From assembly GCA_920105625.2 (NCBI GenBank), contig OV050031.1, forward strand, positions 79,493,995-79,557,994: 64,000 nucleotides of DNA. The letters are read 5' to 3'. Positions 23,757 to 36,400 of this stretch are shown in pieces. The number at the start of each line of letters is the position of its first letter. Positions within the stretch are counted from its first letter, which is position 1. The position numbers and the translations under genes were made by a program. The stretch is from Clusia tigrina. Taxonomy: Eukaryota > Arthropoda > Insecta > Diptera > Clusiidae. The notes under the pieces were generated by a model. It was not told the DNA's origin, did no database searches, and saw nothing but the letters and a program-made list of their open reading frames with translations.

Positions 23757-26700
23757 GCTGTTGATTGGGGGTTCTGCTGCCTTATCGATGCCTATATCTA
23801 CCCCTGTCTGCCTCAGTAAGCGTCTCAGCCGGCGTCGCAGCCCCTGACAGCGTCTCTGTAGGCGTCTCAGTCGCTGCCACTTTCGATTGGTTCCTGGTAC
23901 CTTCGCTATGCCTGTATCTACCCCTATCAATTTCTCTGTAGGCGTGTCAGTCTCCGCCGCTGTCATTTGGGGGGTCTGCTGCCTTCTCTATTCCTATGTG
24001 TACCCCGATCTGCCTCAGTCGGCGTGTCAGTCGGCGTCGCAGCCTCTGTCAGCGTCTCTGTATGCGTCTCAGTCGCTGCCGCTCTCGATTGGGAGGGTCT
24101 GCTGCTTTCTCTATGCCTATATCTAACCCTATCTGCCTCAGTCGGCGTCTCAGTCGGCGTCGAAGCCTCTTTCAGCGCCTCTGTAGGCATCTCTGTAGGC
24201 GTCTCTGTAGGCATCTCAGTCTCTGCCGCTATCGATTTTGAGGTCTACTGCCTTCTCCATGCCTATATCTACCCCTATCTGCCTCAGTCGGCATCGCAGC
24301 CTCTGTCAGCGTCACTGTAGCCGTCTCAGCCGTTGCCGCTTTCTATTGGGTGAGTCTTCTGCCTTCTCTATGCCTATATCCACCCCTATCTGAATCAATC
24401 GGCGTCTCAGTCGGCGTCGCAGCCTCTGTTAGCGTCTCTGTAGGCGTCTCAGTCGCTTCCACTGTCGATTGGGGGTCTGCTGCCTTCTCTATGCCTATAT
24501 CTAACCCTATCTGCCTAAGTCGGCGTCTCAGTCGGCGTCGCAGCCTCTGTCAGCGTCTCTGTAGGCGTCCCAGTCGCTGCCGCTGTTGATTGGGGGGTCT
24601 GCTGCCTTATCTATGCCTATATCTACCCCTATCTGCCTCAGTAGGCGTCTCAGCCGGCGTCGCAGCCTCTGCCAGCGTCTCTGTAGGCATCTCAGTCTCT
24701 GCCGCTGTCGATTGGGGGGTCTGCTGCCTTCTCTATTCCTATATCTACCCCTATCTGCCTCAGTAGGTGTCTCAGCGGGCGTCGCAGCCTCTGTCAGCAT
24801 CTCTGTAGGCGTCTCAGTCGCTGCCGCTGTCGATTGGGGGGTCTGCTGCCTCCTCAATGCCTATATCTACCCCTATCTGCCTCAGTCGGCATCGCAGCCT
24901 CTGTTAGCGTCTCTGTAGGCGTCTCAGTCACTGCCGCTATCGATTGGGGGGTCTGCTGCCTTCTGCTTATAGCTACCCCTATCTGCCTCAGTCGATGTCT
25001 CAGTCGGCGTCGCAGCTTCTGTCAGCGTCTCTGTTGGTGTCTCAGTCGCTGCCACTGTCGATTGGGGTGTCAGCTGCCTTCTCTTTGCCTATATCTACCC
25101 CTCTCTGCCTCGGTCGGCGTCTCAGTAGGCGCCGCAGCCTCTGCAAGCGTCTCTGTAGGCGTCTCAGTCGCTCCCGCTGTCCACTGGTGGGTCTGCTGCC
25201 TTCTCTATGCCTATATCTACACCTATCTACCTCAGTCGGCGTCGCAGCCTCTGTCAGCGTCTCTGTAGGCGTCTCAGTCGCTACCGTTGCCAATGGGGGG
25301 GGGGATTCTGCATTCTCTATGCCTATATCTACCCCTATCTTCCTCAGTCGGCGTCGCAGCCTCTGTCAGCGTCTCTGTCTGCGTCTCAGTCGCTGCCGCT
25401 CTCGATTGGGAGGGTCTGCTGCTTTCTCTATGCCTATGACTACCCCGATCTGCCTCAGTCGGCGTCGCAGCCCCTGTCAGCATTTCTGTAGGCCTCTCAG
25501 TCGCTGTCGCTGCCGATTGGGGTGGTCTGATGCCTTCTCTATGCCGCTAGCGATTGGGGGGTCTGCTGCCTTCTGCCTATAGCTACCCCTATGTGCCTCA
25601 GTCGGCGTCTCAGTCGGCGTCGCAGCCCCTGTCAGCGTCTCCGTAGGCGTCTCAGTCGCTGCCGCTGTCGATTGGGGGTCTGCTGCCTTCTCTATGCCTA
25701 TATCTACCCCTATCTGCCTCAATCGGCGTCTCAGTCGGCGTCGCAGCCTCTGTCAGCGTCTCTGTATGCGTCTCTGTATGCATCTCAGTCGCTGCCGCTC
25801 TCGATTGGGAGGGTCTGCTGCTTTCTCTATGCCTATATCTAACCCTATCTACCTCAGTCGGCGTCTCAGTCGGCGTCGAAGCCTCTTTCAGCGCTTCTGT
25901 AGGCATCTCTGTAGGCGTCTCTGTAGGCGTCTCTGTAGGCATCTCAGTCGCTGCCTTCTCTATGCCCATATGTACCCCAATCTGCCTCAGTCGGCGTCTC
26001 AGTCGGCGTCGCAGCCTCTATCAGCGTCTCTCTAGTCGTCTCCGTCGCAGCCTCTCTCGATTGGGTGGGTCTGCTGCTTTCTCTATGCCTATATTTTCCT
26101 TTATCTGCCTCAGAAGGCGTCTCAGTCGGCGTCGAAGCCTCTTTCAGTGTCTCTGTAGGCGTCTCAGTCGCTGCCGCTGTCGATTGGGGGTCTGCTGCCT
26201 TCTCTATGCCTATATCTAGCCCTATCAGCTTGAGTCGGCGTCTCAGTCGGCGTCGCAGCCTCTGTCAGTGTCTCTGTAGGCCTCTCAGTCGCTGTCGCTG
26301 CCGATTGGGGTGATCTGATGCCTTCTCTATGCCTATATCTACCACTATCTGCCTCAGTCGGCGTCTCAGTCGGCGTCGAAGCCTCTTTCAGCTTCTCTGT
26401 AGGCGTCTCAGTCTCTGCCGTTATCGATTGGGAAATCTGCTGCTTTCTCTATGCCTATATTTTCCCCTACTTGCCTCAGTCGGCGTCTCAGTCGGCGTCT
26501 CAGTCGACGTCGCAGCCTCTGTTAGCATCTCTGTAGGCGTCTCAGTCGCTGCCGCTGTCGATTGGGGGTCTGCTGCTTTCTCTATGCCTATGTCTACCCC
26601 TATCTGCCTCAATCGGCGTCTCAGTCGGCGTCGCAGCCTCCGTCAGCGTCTCTGTAGGCGTGTCAGTCTCAACCGCTGTTGATTGGGGGTTCTGCTGCCT

Positions 26701-29550
26701 TATCGATGCCTATATCTACCCCTGTCTGCCTCAGTAAGCGTCTCAGCCGGCGTCGCAGCCCCTGACAGCGTCTCTGTAGGCGTCTCAGTCGCTGCCACTT
26801 TCGATTGGTTCCTGGTACCTTCGCTATGCCTGTATCTACCCCTATCAGCTTCTCTGTAGGCGTGTCAGTCTCCGCCGCTGTCATTTGGGGGGTCTGCTGC
26901 CTTCTCTATTCCTATGTGTACCCCGATCTGCCTCAGTCGGCGTGTCAGTCGGCGTCGCAGCCTCTGTCAGCGTCTCTGTATGCGTCTCAGTCGCTGCCGC
27001 TCTCGATTGGGAGGGTCTGCTGCTTTCTCTATGCCTATATCTAACCCTATCTGCCTCAGTCGGCGTCTCAGTCGGCGTCGAAGCCTCTTTCAGCGCCTCT
27101 GTAGGCATCTCTGTAGGCGTCTCTGTAGGCATCTCAGTCTCTGCCGCTATCGATTTTGAGGTCTGCTGCCTTCTCCATGCCTATATCTACCCCTATCTGC
27201 CTCAGTCGGCATCGCAGCCTCTGTCAGCGTCACTGTAGCCGTCTCAGCCGTTGCCGCTTTCTATTGGGTGAGTCTTCTGCCTTCTCTATGCCTATATCTA
27301 CCCCTATCTGAATCAATCGGCGTCTCAGTCGGCGTCGCAGCCTCTGTTAGCGTCTCTGTAGGCGTCTCAGTCGCTTCCACTGTCGATTGGGGGTCTGCTG
27401 CCTTCTCTATGCTATATCTAACCCTATCTGCCTAAGTCGGCGTCTCAGTCGGCGTCGCAGCCTCTGTCAGCGTCTCTGTAGGCGTCCCAGTCGCTGCCGC
27501 TGTTGATTGGGGGGTCTGCTGCCTTCTCTATGCCTATATCTACCCCTATCTGCCTCAGTAGGCGTCTCAGCCGGCGTCGCAGCCTCTGCCAGCGTCTCTG
27601 TAGGCATCTCAGTCTCTGCCGCTGTCGATTGGGGGGTCTGCTGCCTTCTCTATTCCTATATCTACCCCTATCTGCCTCAGTAGGTGTCTCAGCGGGCGTC
27701 GCAGCCTCTGTCAGCATCTCTGTAGGCGTCTCAGTCGCTGCCGCTGTCGATTGGGGGGTCTGCTGTCTCCTCTATGCCTATATCTACCCCTATCTGCCTC
27801 AGTCGGCATCGCAGCCTCTGTTAGCGTCTCTGTAGGCGTCTCAGTCACTGCCGCTATCGATTGGGGGGTCTGCTGCCTTCTGCTTATAGCTACCCCTATC
27901 TGCCTCAGTCGATGTCTCAGTCGGCGTCGCAGCCTCTGTCAGCGTCTCTGTTGGTGTCTCAGTCGCTGCCACTGTCGATTGGGGTGTCAGCTGCCTTCTC
28001 TTTGCCTATATCTACCCCTCTCTGCCTCGGTCGGCGTCTCAGTAGGCGCCGCAGCCTCTGCAAGCGTCTCTGTAGGCGTCTCAGTCGCTCCCGCTGTCCA
28101 CTGGTGGGTCTGCTGCCTTCTCTATGCCTATATCTACACCTATCTACCTCAGTCGGCGTCGCAGCCTCTGTCAGCGTCTCTGTAGGCGTCTCAGTCGCTA
28201 CCGTTGCCAATGGGGGGGGGGGGGGGGATTCTGCATTCTCTATGCCTATATCTACCCCTATCTTCCTCAGTCGGCGTCGCAGCCTCTGTCAGCGTCTCAG
28301 TCGCTGCCGCTCTCGATTGGGAGGGTCTGCTGCTTTCTCTATGCCTATGACTACCCCGATCTGCCTCAGTCGGCGTCGCAGCCCCTGTCAGCGTCTCTGT
28401 AGGCATCTCAGTCTCTGCCGCTGTCGATTGGGGGGTCTGCTGCCTTCTCTATGCCTATATCTACCCCTATCTGCCTCAATCGGCGTCTCAGTCGGCGTCG
28501 CAGCCTCTGTCAGCGTCTCTGTATGCGTCTCTGTATGCATCTCAGTCGCTGCCGCTCTCGATTGGGAGGGTCTGCTGCTTTCTCTATGCCTATATCTAAC
28601 TCTATCTACCTCAGTCGGCGTCTCAGTCGGCGTCGAAGCCTCTTTCAGCGCTTCTGTAGGCATCTCTGTAGGCGTCTCTGTAGGCATCTCAGTCGCTGCC
28701 TTCTCTATGCCCATATGTACCCCAATCTGCCTCAGTCGGCGTCTCAGTCGGCGTCGCAGCCTCTATCAGCGTCTCTCTAGTCGTCTCCGTCGCAGCCTCT
28801 CTCGATTGGGTGGGTCTGCTGCTTTCTCTATGCCTATATTTTCCTTTATCTGCCTCAGAAGGCGTCTCAGTCGGCGTCGAAGCCTCTTTCAGTGTCTCTG
28901 TAGGCGTCTCAGTCGCTGCCGCTGTCGATTGGGGGTCTGCTGCCTTCTCTATGCCTATATCTAGCCCTATCAGCTTGAGTCGGCGTCTCAGTCGGCGTCG
29001 CAGCCTCTGTCAGTGTCTCTGTAGGCCTCTCAGTCGCTATCGCTGCCGATTGGGGTGATCTGATGCCTTCTCTATGCCTATATCTACCCCTATCTGCCTC
29101 AGTCGGCGTCTCAGTCGGCGTCGAAGCCTCTTTCAGCGTCTCTGTAGGCGTCTCAGTCTCTGCCGTTATCGATTGGGAAATCTGCTGCTTTCTCTATGCC
29201 TATATTTTCCCCTATTTGCCTCAGTCGGCGTCTCAGTCGGCGTCTCAGTCGACGTCGCAGCCTCTGTCAGCATCTCTGTAGGCGTGTCAGTCTCAACCGC
29301 TGTTGATTGGGGGTTCTGCTGCCTTCTCTATTCCAATGTGTACCCCTATCTGCCTCAGTCGGCGTGTCAGTCGGCGTCGCAGCCTCTGTCAGCGTCTCTG
29401 TATGCGTCTCAGTCGCTGCCGCTCTCGATTGGGAGGGACTGCTGCTTTCTCTATGCCTATGTCTACCCCTATCTGCCTCAATCGGCGTCTCAGTCGGCGT
29501 CGCAGCCTCCGTCAGCGTCTCTGTAGGCGTGTCAGTCTCAACCGCTGTTG
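23757..29550. repeat. Tandem duplication of a 2,917-bp higher-order unit
   Basis: About 23,757-26,674 and 26,675-29,550 match at offset 2,917-2,918 (23,887/26,805; 23,963/26,881; 24,944/27,861; 25,207/28,124). After a loss of about 160 bp the offset is 2,757, and later 2,745 (26,065/28,810). Both copies begin with the private variant CCTTATCGATGCC where other copies read CCTTCTCGATGCC, which supports direct descent. Confidence 0.8.
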
Positions 29551-29779
29551 ATTGGGGGTTCTGCTGCCTTCTCTATTCCAATGTGTACCCCTATCTGCCT
29601 CAGTCGGCGTGTCAGTCGGCGTCGCAGCCTCTGTCAGCGTCTCTGTATGCGTCTCAGTCGCTGCCGCTCTCGATTGGGAGGGACTGCTGCTTTCTCTATG
29701 CCTATGTCTACCCCGATCTGCCTCTGTCGGCGTCGCAGCCCCTCTCAGTATTTCTGTAGGCGTCTCAGCCGTTGCCGCT
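29290..29779. repeat. Tandem duplication of a 245-bp two-monomer unit
   Basis: 29,290-29,534 and 29,535-29,779 repeat at 245 bp. Both share the unusual CTATTCCAATGTGTACC and GGGAGGGACTGCTGC variants. They diverge at the end, where the first copy continues to CCTATCTGCCTCAATC and the second to CGATCTGCCTCTGTC. Confidence 0.8.
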
Positions 29780-31860
29780 GTCTATTGGGTGAGTCTTCTG
29801 CGTTCTCTATGCCTAAATCTACCCCTATATTCCTGAGTCGGCGCCTCAGTCGGCGTCGCAGCCTCTGTCAGCGTCTCTGTCTGCGTCTCAGTCGCTGCCG
29901 CTCTCGATTGGGAGGGTCTGCTGTTTTCTCTATGCCTATGTCTACCCCGATCTGCCTCAGTCGGCGTCGCAGCCCCTGTCAGCATTTCTGTAGGCGTCTC
30001 AGCCGTTGCCGCTGTCTATTGGGTGAGTCTTCTGCCTTCTCTATGCCTATATCTACCCCTATCTGCCTCAGTCGGCGTCTCAGTCGGCGTCGCAGCCCCT
30101 GTCAGCGTCTCTGTAGGCCTCTCAGTCGCTGTCGCTGCCGATTGGGATGGTCTGATGCCTTCTCTATGCCGCTATCGATTGGGGGGTCTGCTGCCTTCTG
30201 CCTATAGCTACCCCTATCTGCCTCAGTCGGCGTCGCAGCCCCTGTCAGCGTCTCTGTAGGCGTCTCAGTCGCTGCCGCTATCGATTGGGGGTCTGCTGCC
30301 TTCTCTATGCCTATATCTACCCCTATCTGCCTCAATCGGCGTCTCAGTCGGCGTCGCAGCCTCCGTCAGCGTCTCTGTAGGCGTGTCAGTCTCTGCCGCT
30401 GTTGATTGGCGGATCTGCTGCCTTCTCGATGCCTATATATACAACTGTCTGCCTCAGTAAGCGTCTCAGCCGGCGTCGCAGCCTCTGACAGTGTCTCTGT
30501 AGGCGTCTCAGTCGCTGCCGCTTTCGATTGGTTGGGGGGGGGTCTGGTGCCTTCGCTATGCCTGTATCTACCCCTATCAGCTTCTCTGTAGGCGTGTCAG
30601 TCTCTGCCGCTGTCATTTGGGGGGTCTGCTGCCTTCTCTATTCCTATGTGTACCCCTATCTGCCTCAGTCGGCGTGTCAGTCGGCGTCGCAGCCTCTGTC
30701 AGCGTCTCTGTAGGCCTCTCAGTCGCTGTCGCTGCCGATTGGGGTGGTCTGATGCCTTCTCTATGCCGCTATCGATTGGGGGGTCTGCTGCCTTCTGCCT
30801 ATAGCTACCCCTATCTGCCTCAGTCGGCGTCTCAGTCGGCGTCGCAGCCCCTTTCAGCGTCTCTGTAGGCGTCTCAGTCGCTGCCGCTGTCGATTGGGGG
30901 TCTGCTGCCTTCTCTATGCCTATATCTACCATTATCTGCCTCAATCGGCGTCTCAGTCGGCGTCGCAGCCTCCTTCAGCGTCTCTGTAGGCGTGTCAGTC
31001 TCTGCCGCTGTTGATTGGGGGGTCTGCTGCATTCTCGATGCCTATATCTACCCCTGTCTGCCTCAGTAAGCGTCTCAGCCGGCGTCGCAGCCTCTGACAG
31101 CGTCTCTGTAGGCGTCTCAGTCGCTGCCGCTTTCGATTGGTTGGGGGGGGGGGGTCTGGTGCCTTCGCTATGCATGTATCTACCCCTATCAGCTTCTCTG
31201 TAGGCGTGTCAGTCTCTGCCGCGTCTCTGTAGGCGTGTCAGTCTCTGCCGCTTTTGATTGGGGGGTCTGCTGCCTTCTCGATGCCTATATCTACAACTGT
31301 CTGCCTCAGTAAGCGTCTCAGCCGGCGTCGCAGCCTCTGACAGCGTCTCTGTAGGCGTCTCAGTCGCTGCCGCTTTCGATTGGTTGGGGGGGGGGGGGTC
31401 TGGTGCCTTCGCTATGCCTGTATCTACCCCTATCAGCTTCTCTGTAGGTGTGTCAGTCTCTGCCGCTGTCATTTGGGGGGTCTGCTGCCTTCTCTATTCC
31501 TATGTGTACCCCTATCTGCCTCAGTCGGCGTGTCAGTCGGCGTCGCAGCCTCTGTCAGCGTCTCTGTATGCGTCTCAGTCGCTGCTGCTCTCGATTGGGA
31601 GGGTCTGCTGCTTTCTCTATGCCTATATCTAACCCTATCTGCCTCAGTCGGCGTCGAAGCCTCTTTCAGCGCCTCTGTAGGCATCTCTGTAGGCGTCTCT
31701 GTAGGCATCTCAGTCTCTGCCGCTATCGATTTTGAGGTCTGCTGCCTTCTCCATGCCTATATCTACCCCTATCTGCCTCATTAGGCGCCTCAGTCGACGT
31801 CGCTGCCGCTTTCGATTGGTTGGGGGGGGGGGGGGTCTGGTGCCTTCGCTATGCCTATAT

Positions 31861-31891
31861 TTTTTTTTATTTATTTATTTATTTATTTATT
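31861..31891 (-). repeat. (TAAA)n 3' tail of LINE copy 2
   Basis: ATTT repeats on the plus strand after a T run (nine T counting 31,860, one more than in copy 1). It marks the 3' terminus of the element on the minus strand. Confidence 0.85.
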
Positions 31892-32246
31892 AATGTTACT
31901 AAAGAATACTCTTATTATAATTACAGTTAGTTCCAAGTTCATTTTTACTTACATTAATTAATAACAATAATGCCACATTCTGTAGTTCCAAAGGAACTAG
32001 AGGCGAATGCGGGTTACATATGATGGAAAAGAAAAACAATTATGTTTACAATTATGTATACAAATAAGTTGACATGGGGTCGTTAAAGCAAAGCTTGAAC
32101 ATTAGTTTTAAATTTGATTTTGAGAAACATGGAAAAAAGAAGAAATGAGAAAAATGTTTATTTAATATTAATAATAATAATTGCAAACTTAGTTTAATTT
32201 AAGGAATTATTTATGAGATAGATTTTTATTTTAGTTAATAAGTCAA
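31892..32246 (-). other. LINE copy 2 3' untranslated region
   Basis: Counterpart of 16,131-16,485 at a constant offset of 15,761, including the 17-bp hairpin. I noticed no differences between the two 3' untranslated regions. Confidence 0.75.
31983..31999 (-). other. Perfect 3' UTR hairpin in LINE copy 2
   Basis: Same TAGTTCC/GGAACTA stem with AAA loop as in copy 1. Confidence 0.6.
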
Positions 32247-33461
32247 TTAAATTACTACATAGGATAACTTTAAGAGCCACGATTTCACTTCTCTTAAAAA
32301 AACATACTTATTACGAATATATCTAACATAACTAGGAAGACAATTAAACAATCTAGGACCAACCGAGGTATAAAAGTAAAAGAAATGTTGCAAGTTATGC
32401 GGTGGAACTAACGCTAAGCATTGATTATTAATCCTTAAGTTATAATTCATATAATTCCTATTGACAAGATAACCAGATCTTACAAAAAACAATTTTAAGA
32501 CTTTAAAATAATAAAGATGTTTAAGAGGTAGGATGTTCAAATTTTTATACATTGGGAGACTACTTTCATGAATACTTTTTTTGCATATAATTCTTATTGC
32601 GTGCTTCTGGACCATTAGTAAAGCTTTAATTTTATTCATATGTGTACCGCCCCAGCAGGTCAGACCATATTCCAGCTTAGAATGAAATATTCCAAAATAT
32701 ATACATTTAAGTAAATTGATTGAACAATAAGACTTTAAAAGAAAAAGTTGTCTTATAGCTGCCATTAAGTATCTTTTTAAAGCAATAGAGTGATCTAACC
32801 AATTTAATTTCCAATCCACTATCACACCAAGATATTTAAACGTTTTAACACAATCAATCGGAAAACAACTTGTGGGACAGGTCTCAAGGGAGTCATATGT
32901 ATATGTATAGTTCGACGAATTACAGATTTCATGGCAGATGGAATATTTTTTGCAATTTGCAGAATGAAAATTAAATACAGGAAGTTTGGTTTCTATACCA
33001 GCCACATTAAAAAACATAATTTTTGTTTTGTCACTTAGAACAAGTTTGTGTGATGTAAACCAGTGTCTCAAGATTTCCAAATCATGATTTAATTCAAGAA
33101 CAGCTTCAAAAGTTGAATTGCAGGAAAAAGTGCAAGCCATATCATCAGCAAATGCTATTGTTTTACTAGAAAACTTTTGTGAAAACAGTGAATTTATGAA
33201 AATCAAGAATAGGACTGGGCCTAATACTGACCCTTGAGGTACTCCAATGGTTATATTTGCATAATTACTATAAAAAGTATCAATTTTGACTCTTTGTGCT
33301 CTGTGCGACAAATATGACGAGAACCAATTTAAGACCATGCCACGAAAACCACATTTAAACAATTTATTTAAAAGAATTTGATGATCAACTGTATCAAATG
33401 CCTTAGTTATATCCACGAATACAGCCGCGGAGACTTTTTTGCAATTCAAACTATTGTAAAT
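32247..33461 (-). pseudogene. Reverse transcriptase fragment of LINE copy 2 (open but 5'-truncated)
   Basis: The same ORF2 remnant as copy 1, without the premature stop: codon 358 is TAC (Tyr). It reads 400 residues from the TTG at 33,449 to a stop at 32,247-32,249. Motifs A, B and C and the two FADD aspartates are retained, and the C-terminal segment includes GPRLFNCLPS and REVKSWLLKL, typical of the end of CR1/Jockey-type proteins. Changes against copy 1 include His for Arg at 173 and Lys for Asn at 258. A 24-bp in-frame deletion removes eight codons near the C-terminus; copy 1 keeps them. There is no ATG start, no endonuclease and no N-terminal reverse transcriptase region, so I call it a pseudogene despite the open frame. 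Confidence 0.92.
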
Positions 33462-36400
33462 GTATCTACCCTATCTGCCTCAGTCGGCGTCTCAGTCGGC
33501 GTCGCAGCCTCTGTCAGCGTATCTGTAGGCGTCTCAGTCTCTGCCGCTGTCGATTGGGGGGTCTGCTGCCTTCTCTATTCCTATATCTACCCCTATCTGC
33601 CTCAGTTGGCGTCTCAGTCGGCGTCGCAGACTCTGTCAGCGTCTCTGTAGGCGTCCCAGACGCTGCGGCTGTTGATTGGGGGGTCTGCTGCCTTCTCTAT
33701 GCCTATATCTACCCCTATCTGCCTCAGTAGGTGTCTCAGCGGGCGTCGCAGCCTCTGTCAGCATCTCTGTAGGCGTCTCAGTCGCTGCCGCTGTCGATTG
33801 GGGGGTCTGCTGCCTCCTCTATGCCTATATCTACCCCTATCTGCCTCAGTCGGCATCGCAGCCTCTGTTAGCGTCTCTGTAGGCGTCTCAGTCACTGCCG
33901 CTATCGATTGGGGGGTCTGCTGCCTTCTGCCTATATCGGCGTGGCAGCCTCTGTCAGCGTCTCCGAAGGCGTCTCAGTCGCTGCCGCTGTCGATTGGGGG
34001 TCTGCTGCCTTCTCTATGCCTATATCTACCCCTATCTGCCTCAATCGGCGTCTCAGTCGGCGTCGCAGCCCCTGTCAGCGTCTCCGTAGGCGTCTCAGTC
34101 GCTGCCGCTGTCGATTGGGGGTCTGCTGCCTTCTCTATGCCTGTATCTACCCCTATCTGCCTCAATCGGCGTCTCAGTCGGCGTCGCAGCCTCTGTCAGC
34201 GTCTCTGTATGCGTCTCAGTCGCTGCCGCTCTCGATTGGGAGGGTCTGCTGCTTTCTCTATGCCTATATCTACCCCTATCTGCCTCAATCGGCGTCTCAG
34301 TCGGCGTCGCAGCCCCTGTCAGCGTCTCCGTAGGCGTCTCAGTCGCTGCCGCTGTCGATTGGGGGTCTGCTGCCTTCTCTATGGCTGTATCTACCCCTAT
34401 CTGCCTCAATCGGCGTCTCAGTCGGCGTCGCAGCCTCTGTCAGCGTCTCTGTATGCGTCTCAGTCGCTGCCGCTCTCGATTGGGAGGGTCTGCTGCTTTC
34501 TCTATGCCTATATCTAACCCTATCTGCTTCAGTCGGCGTCTCAGTCGGCGTCGAAGCCTCTTTCAGCGCTTCTGTAGGCATCTCTGTAGGCGTCTCTGTA
34601 GGCGTCTCAGTCACTGCCGCTATTGATTGGGGGTCTGCTGCCTTCTGCCTATAGCTACCCCTATCTGCCTCAGTCGACGTCTCAGTCGGCGTTGCAGCCT
34701 CTGTCAGCGTCTCTGTAGGTGTCTCAGTCGCTGCCACTGTCGATTGGGGTGTCAGCTGCCTTCTCTTTGCCTATATCTACCCCTATCTGCCTCGGTCGGC
34801 GTCTCAGTAGGCGCCGCAGCCTATGCCAGCGTCTCTGTAGGCGTCTCAGTCGCTCCCGCTGTCCACTGGTGGGTCTGCTGCCTTCTCTATGCCTATATCT
34901 ACACCTATCTACCTCAGTCGGCGTCGCAGCCTCTGTCAGCGTCTCTGTAGGCGTCTCAGTCGCTGCCGTTCCCAATGGGGGGGGGGGCTCTGCATTCTCT
35001 ATGCCTATATCTACCCCTATCTTCCTCAGTCGGCATCGCAGCCTCTGTCAGCGTCTCTGTCTGCGTCTCAGTCGCTGCCGCTCTCGATTGGGAGGGTCTG
35101 CTGCTTTCTCTATGCCTATGTCTACCCCGATCTGCCTCAGTCGGCGTCGCAGCCCCTGTCAGCATTTCTGTAGGCCTCTCAGTCGCTGTCGCTTCCGATT
35201 GGGGTGGTCTGATGCCTTTTCTATGCCGCTATCGATTGGGGGGTCTGCTGACTTCTGCCTACAGCTACCCCTATCTGCCTCAGTCGGCGTCTCAGTTGGC
35301 GTCGCAGCCCCTGTCAGCGTCTCCGTAGGCGTCTCAGTCGCTGCCGCTGTCGATTGGGGGTCTGCTGCCTTCTCTATGCCTATATCTACCCCTATCTGCC
35401 TCAATCGGCGTCTCAGTCGGCGTCGCAGCCTCTGTCAGCGTCTCTGTATGCGTCTCAGTCGTTGCCGCTCTCGATTGGGAGGGTCTGCTGCTTTCTCTAT
35501 GCCTATATCTAACCCTATCTGCCTCAGTCGGCGTCTCAGTCGGCGTCGAAGCCTCTTTCAGCGCTTCTGTAGGCATCTCTGTAGGCGTCTCTGTAGGCAT
35601 CTCAGTCTCTGCCGCAATCGATTTTGAGGTCTGCTGCCTTCTCCATGCCTATATCTACCCCTATCTGCCTCAGTCGGCGTCTCAGTCGGAGTCGCAGGCT
35701 CTGTCAGCGTCACTGTATGCGTCTCAGCCGTTGCCGCTGTCGATTGGGTGAGTCTTCTGCCTTCTCCTTGCCTATATCTACCCCTATCTGCTTCATTATG
35801 CGCCTCAGTCGACGTCGCAGCCTCTGTCAGCGTCTCTCTAGTCGTCTCCGTCGCAGCCTCTCTCGATTGGGTGGGTCTGCTGCTTTCTCTATGCCTATGT
35901 CTACCCCGATCTGCCTCAGTCGGCGTCGCAGCCCCTGTCAGTATTTCTGTATGCGTCTCAGCCATTGCCGCTGTCTATTGGGTGAGTCTTCTGCGTTCTC
36001 TATGCCTATATCTACCCCTATCTGCCTCAGTCGGCGTCTCAGTCGGCGTCGCAGCCTCTGTTAGCGTCTCTGTAGGCGTCTCAGTCGCTTCCGCTGTCGA
36101 TTGGGGGTCTGCTGCCTTCTCTATGCCTATATCTAACCCTATCTGCCTCAGTCGGCGTCGAAGCCTTTTTCAACGCCTCTGTAGGCATCTCTGTAGGCGT
36201 CTCTGTAGGCGTCTCAGTCTCTGCCGCTATCGATTGGGGGTCTGCTGCCTTCTCCATGCCTATATCTACCCCTATCTGCCTCAGTCGGCGTCTCAGTCGG
36301 CGTCGCAGCCTCTGTCAGCGTCACTGTAGGCGTCTCAACCGTTGCCGCTATCGAATGGGGTGGTCTGATGCCTTCTCTATGCCTATATCTACCTCTATCT

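Larger units (their letters stand above)
17725..31860. repeat. Satellite array block B
   Basis: The same satellite resumes directly at the 5' truncation of LINE copy 1, starting within GTATCTACCC (one C fewer than usual), and runs to the tail of LINE copy 2. 17,725-19,540 is the right part of superrepeat copy 1. About 19,540-20,410 is a spacer carrying a 12-bp expansion at 19,660-19,719. The rest is superrepeat copy 2 with the 1,713-bp, 2,917-bp and 245-bp tandem units. I see no gene in this block. Confidence 0.95.
31861..33461 (-). mobile_element. 5'-truncated non-LTR retrotransposon (LINE), copy 2
   Basis: A 1,601-bp insert with exactly the same truncation point, tail and satellite junctions as copy 1, so it came from duplication of the surrounding satellite and not from a second insertion. 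By eye I count six substitutions against copy 1, plus one extra T in the tail and a 24-bp deletion at 32,260/32,261. The reverse transcriptase frame is open to its end, but the element lacks the same 5' portion as copy 1. Confidence 0.93.
20414..36005. repeat. Superrepeat copy 2 (about 15.6 kb, contains LINE copy 2)
   Basis: Counterpart of 3,870-19,540, with the same order of landmark monomers and the LINE inserted at the same satellite junction. Relative to copy 1 it lacks about 424 bp (copy-1 region near 14,400-14,830) and about 130 bp just left of the LINE. It has about 730 extra bases right of the LINE near 34,200-35,100. The homology fades where copy 1 enters the monomer with CTAAATCTACC at about 19,540. 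Confidence 0.8.

Noticed and set aside
31861..33461. LINE copy 2 as an active, intact retrotransposon because its frame is open.
   Set aside because: It lacks an ATG, the endonuclease, ORF1 and the start of the reverse transcriptase, and shares the exact 5' truncation of copy 1.
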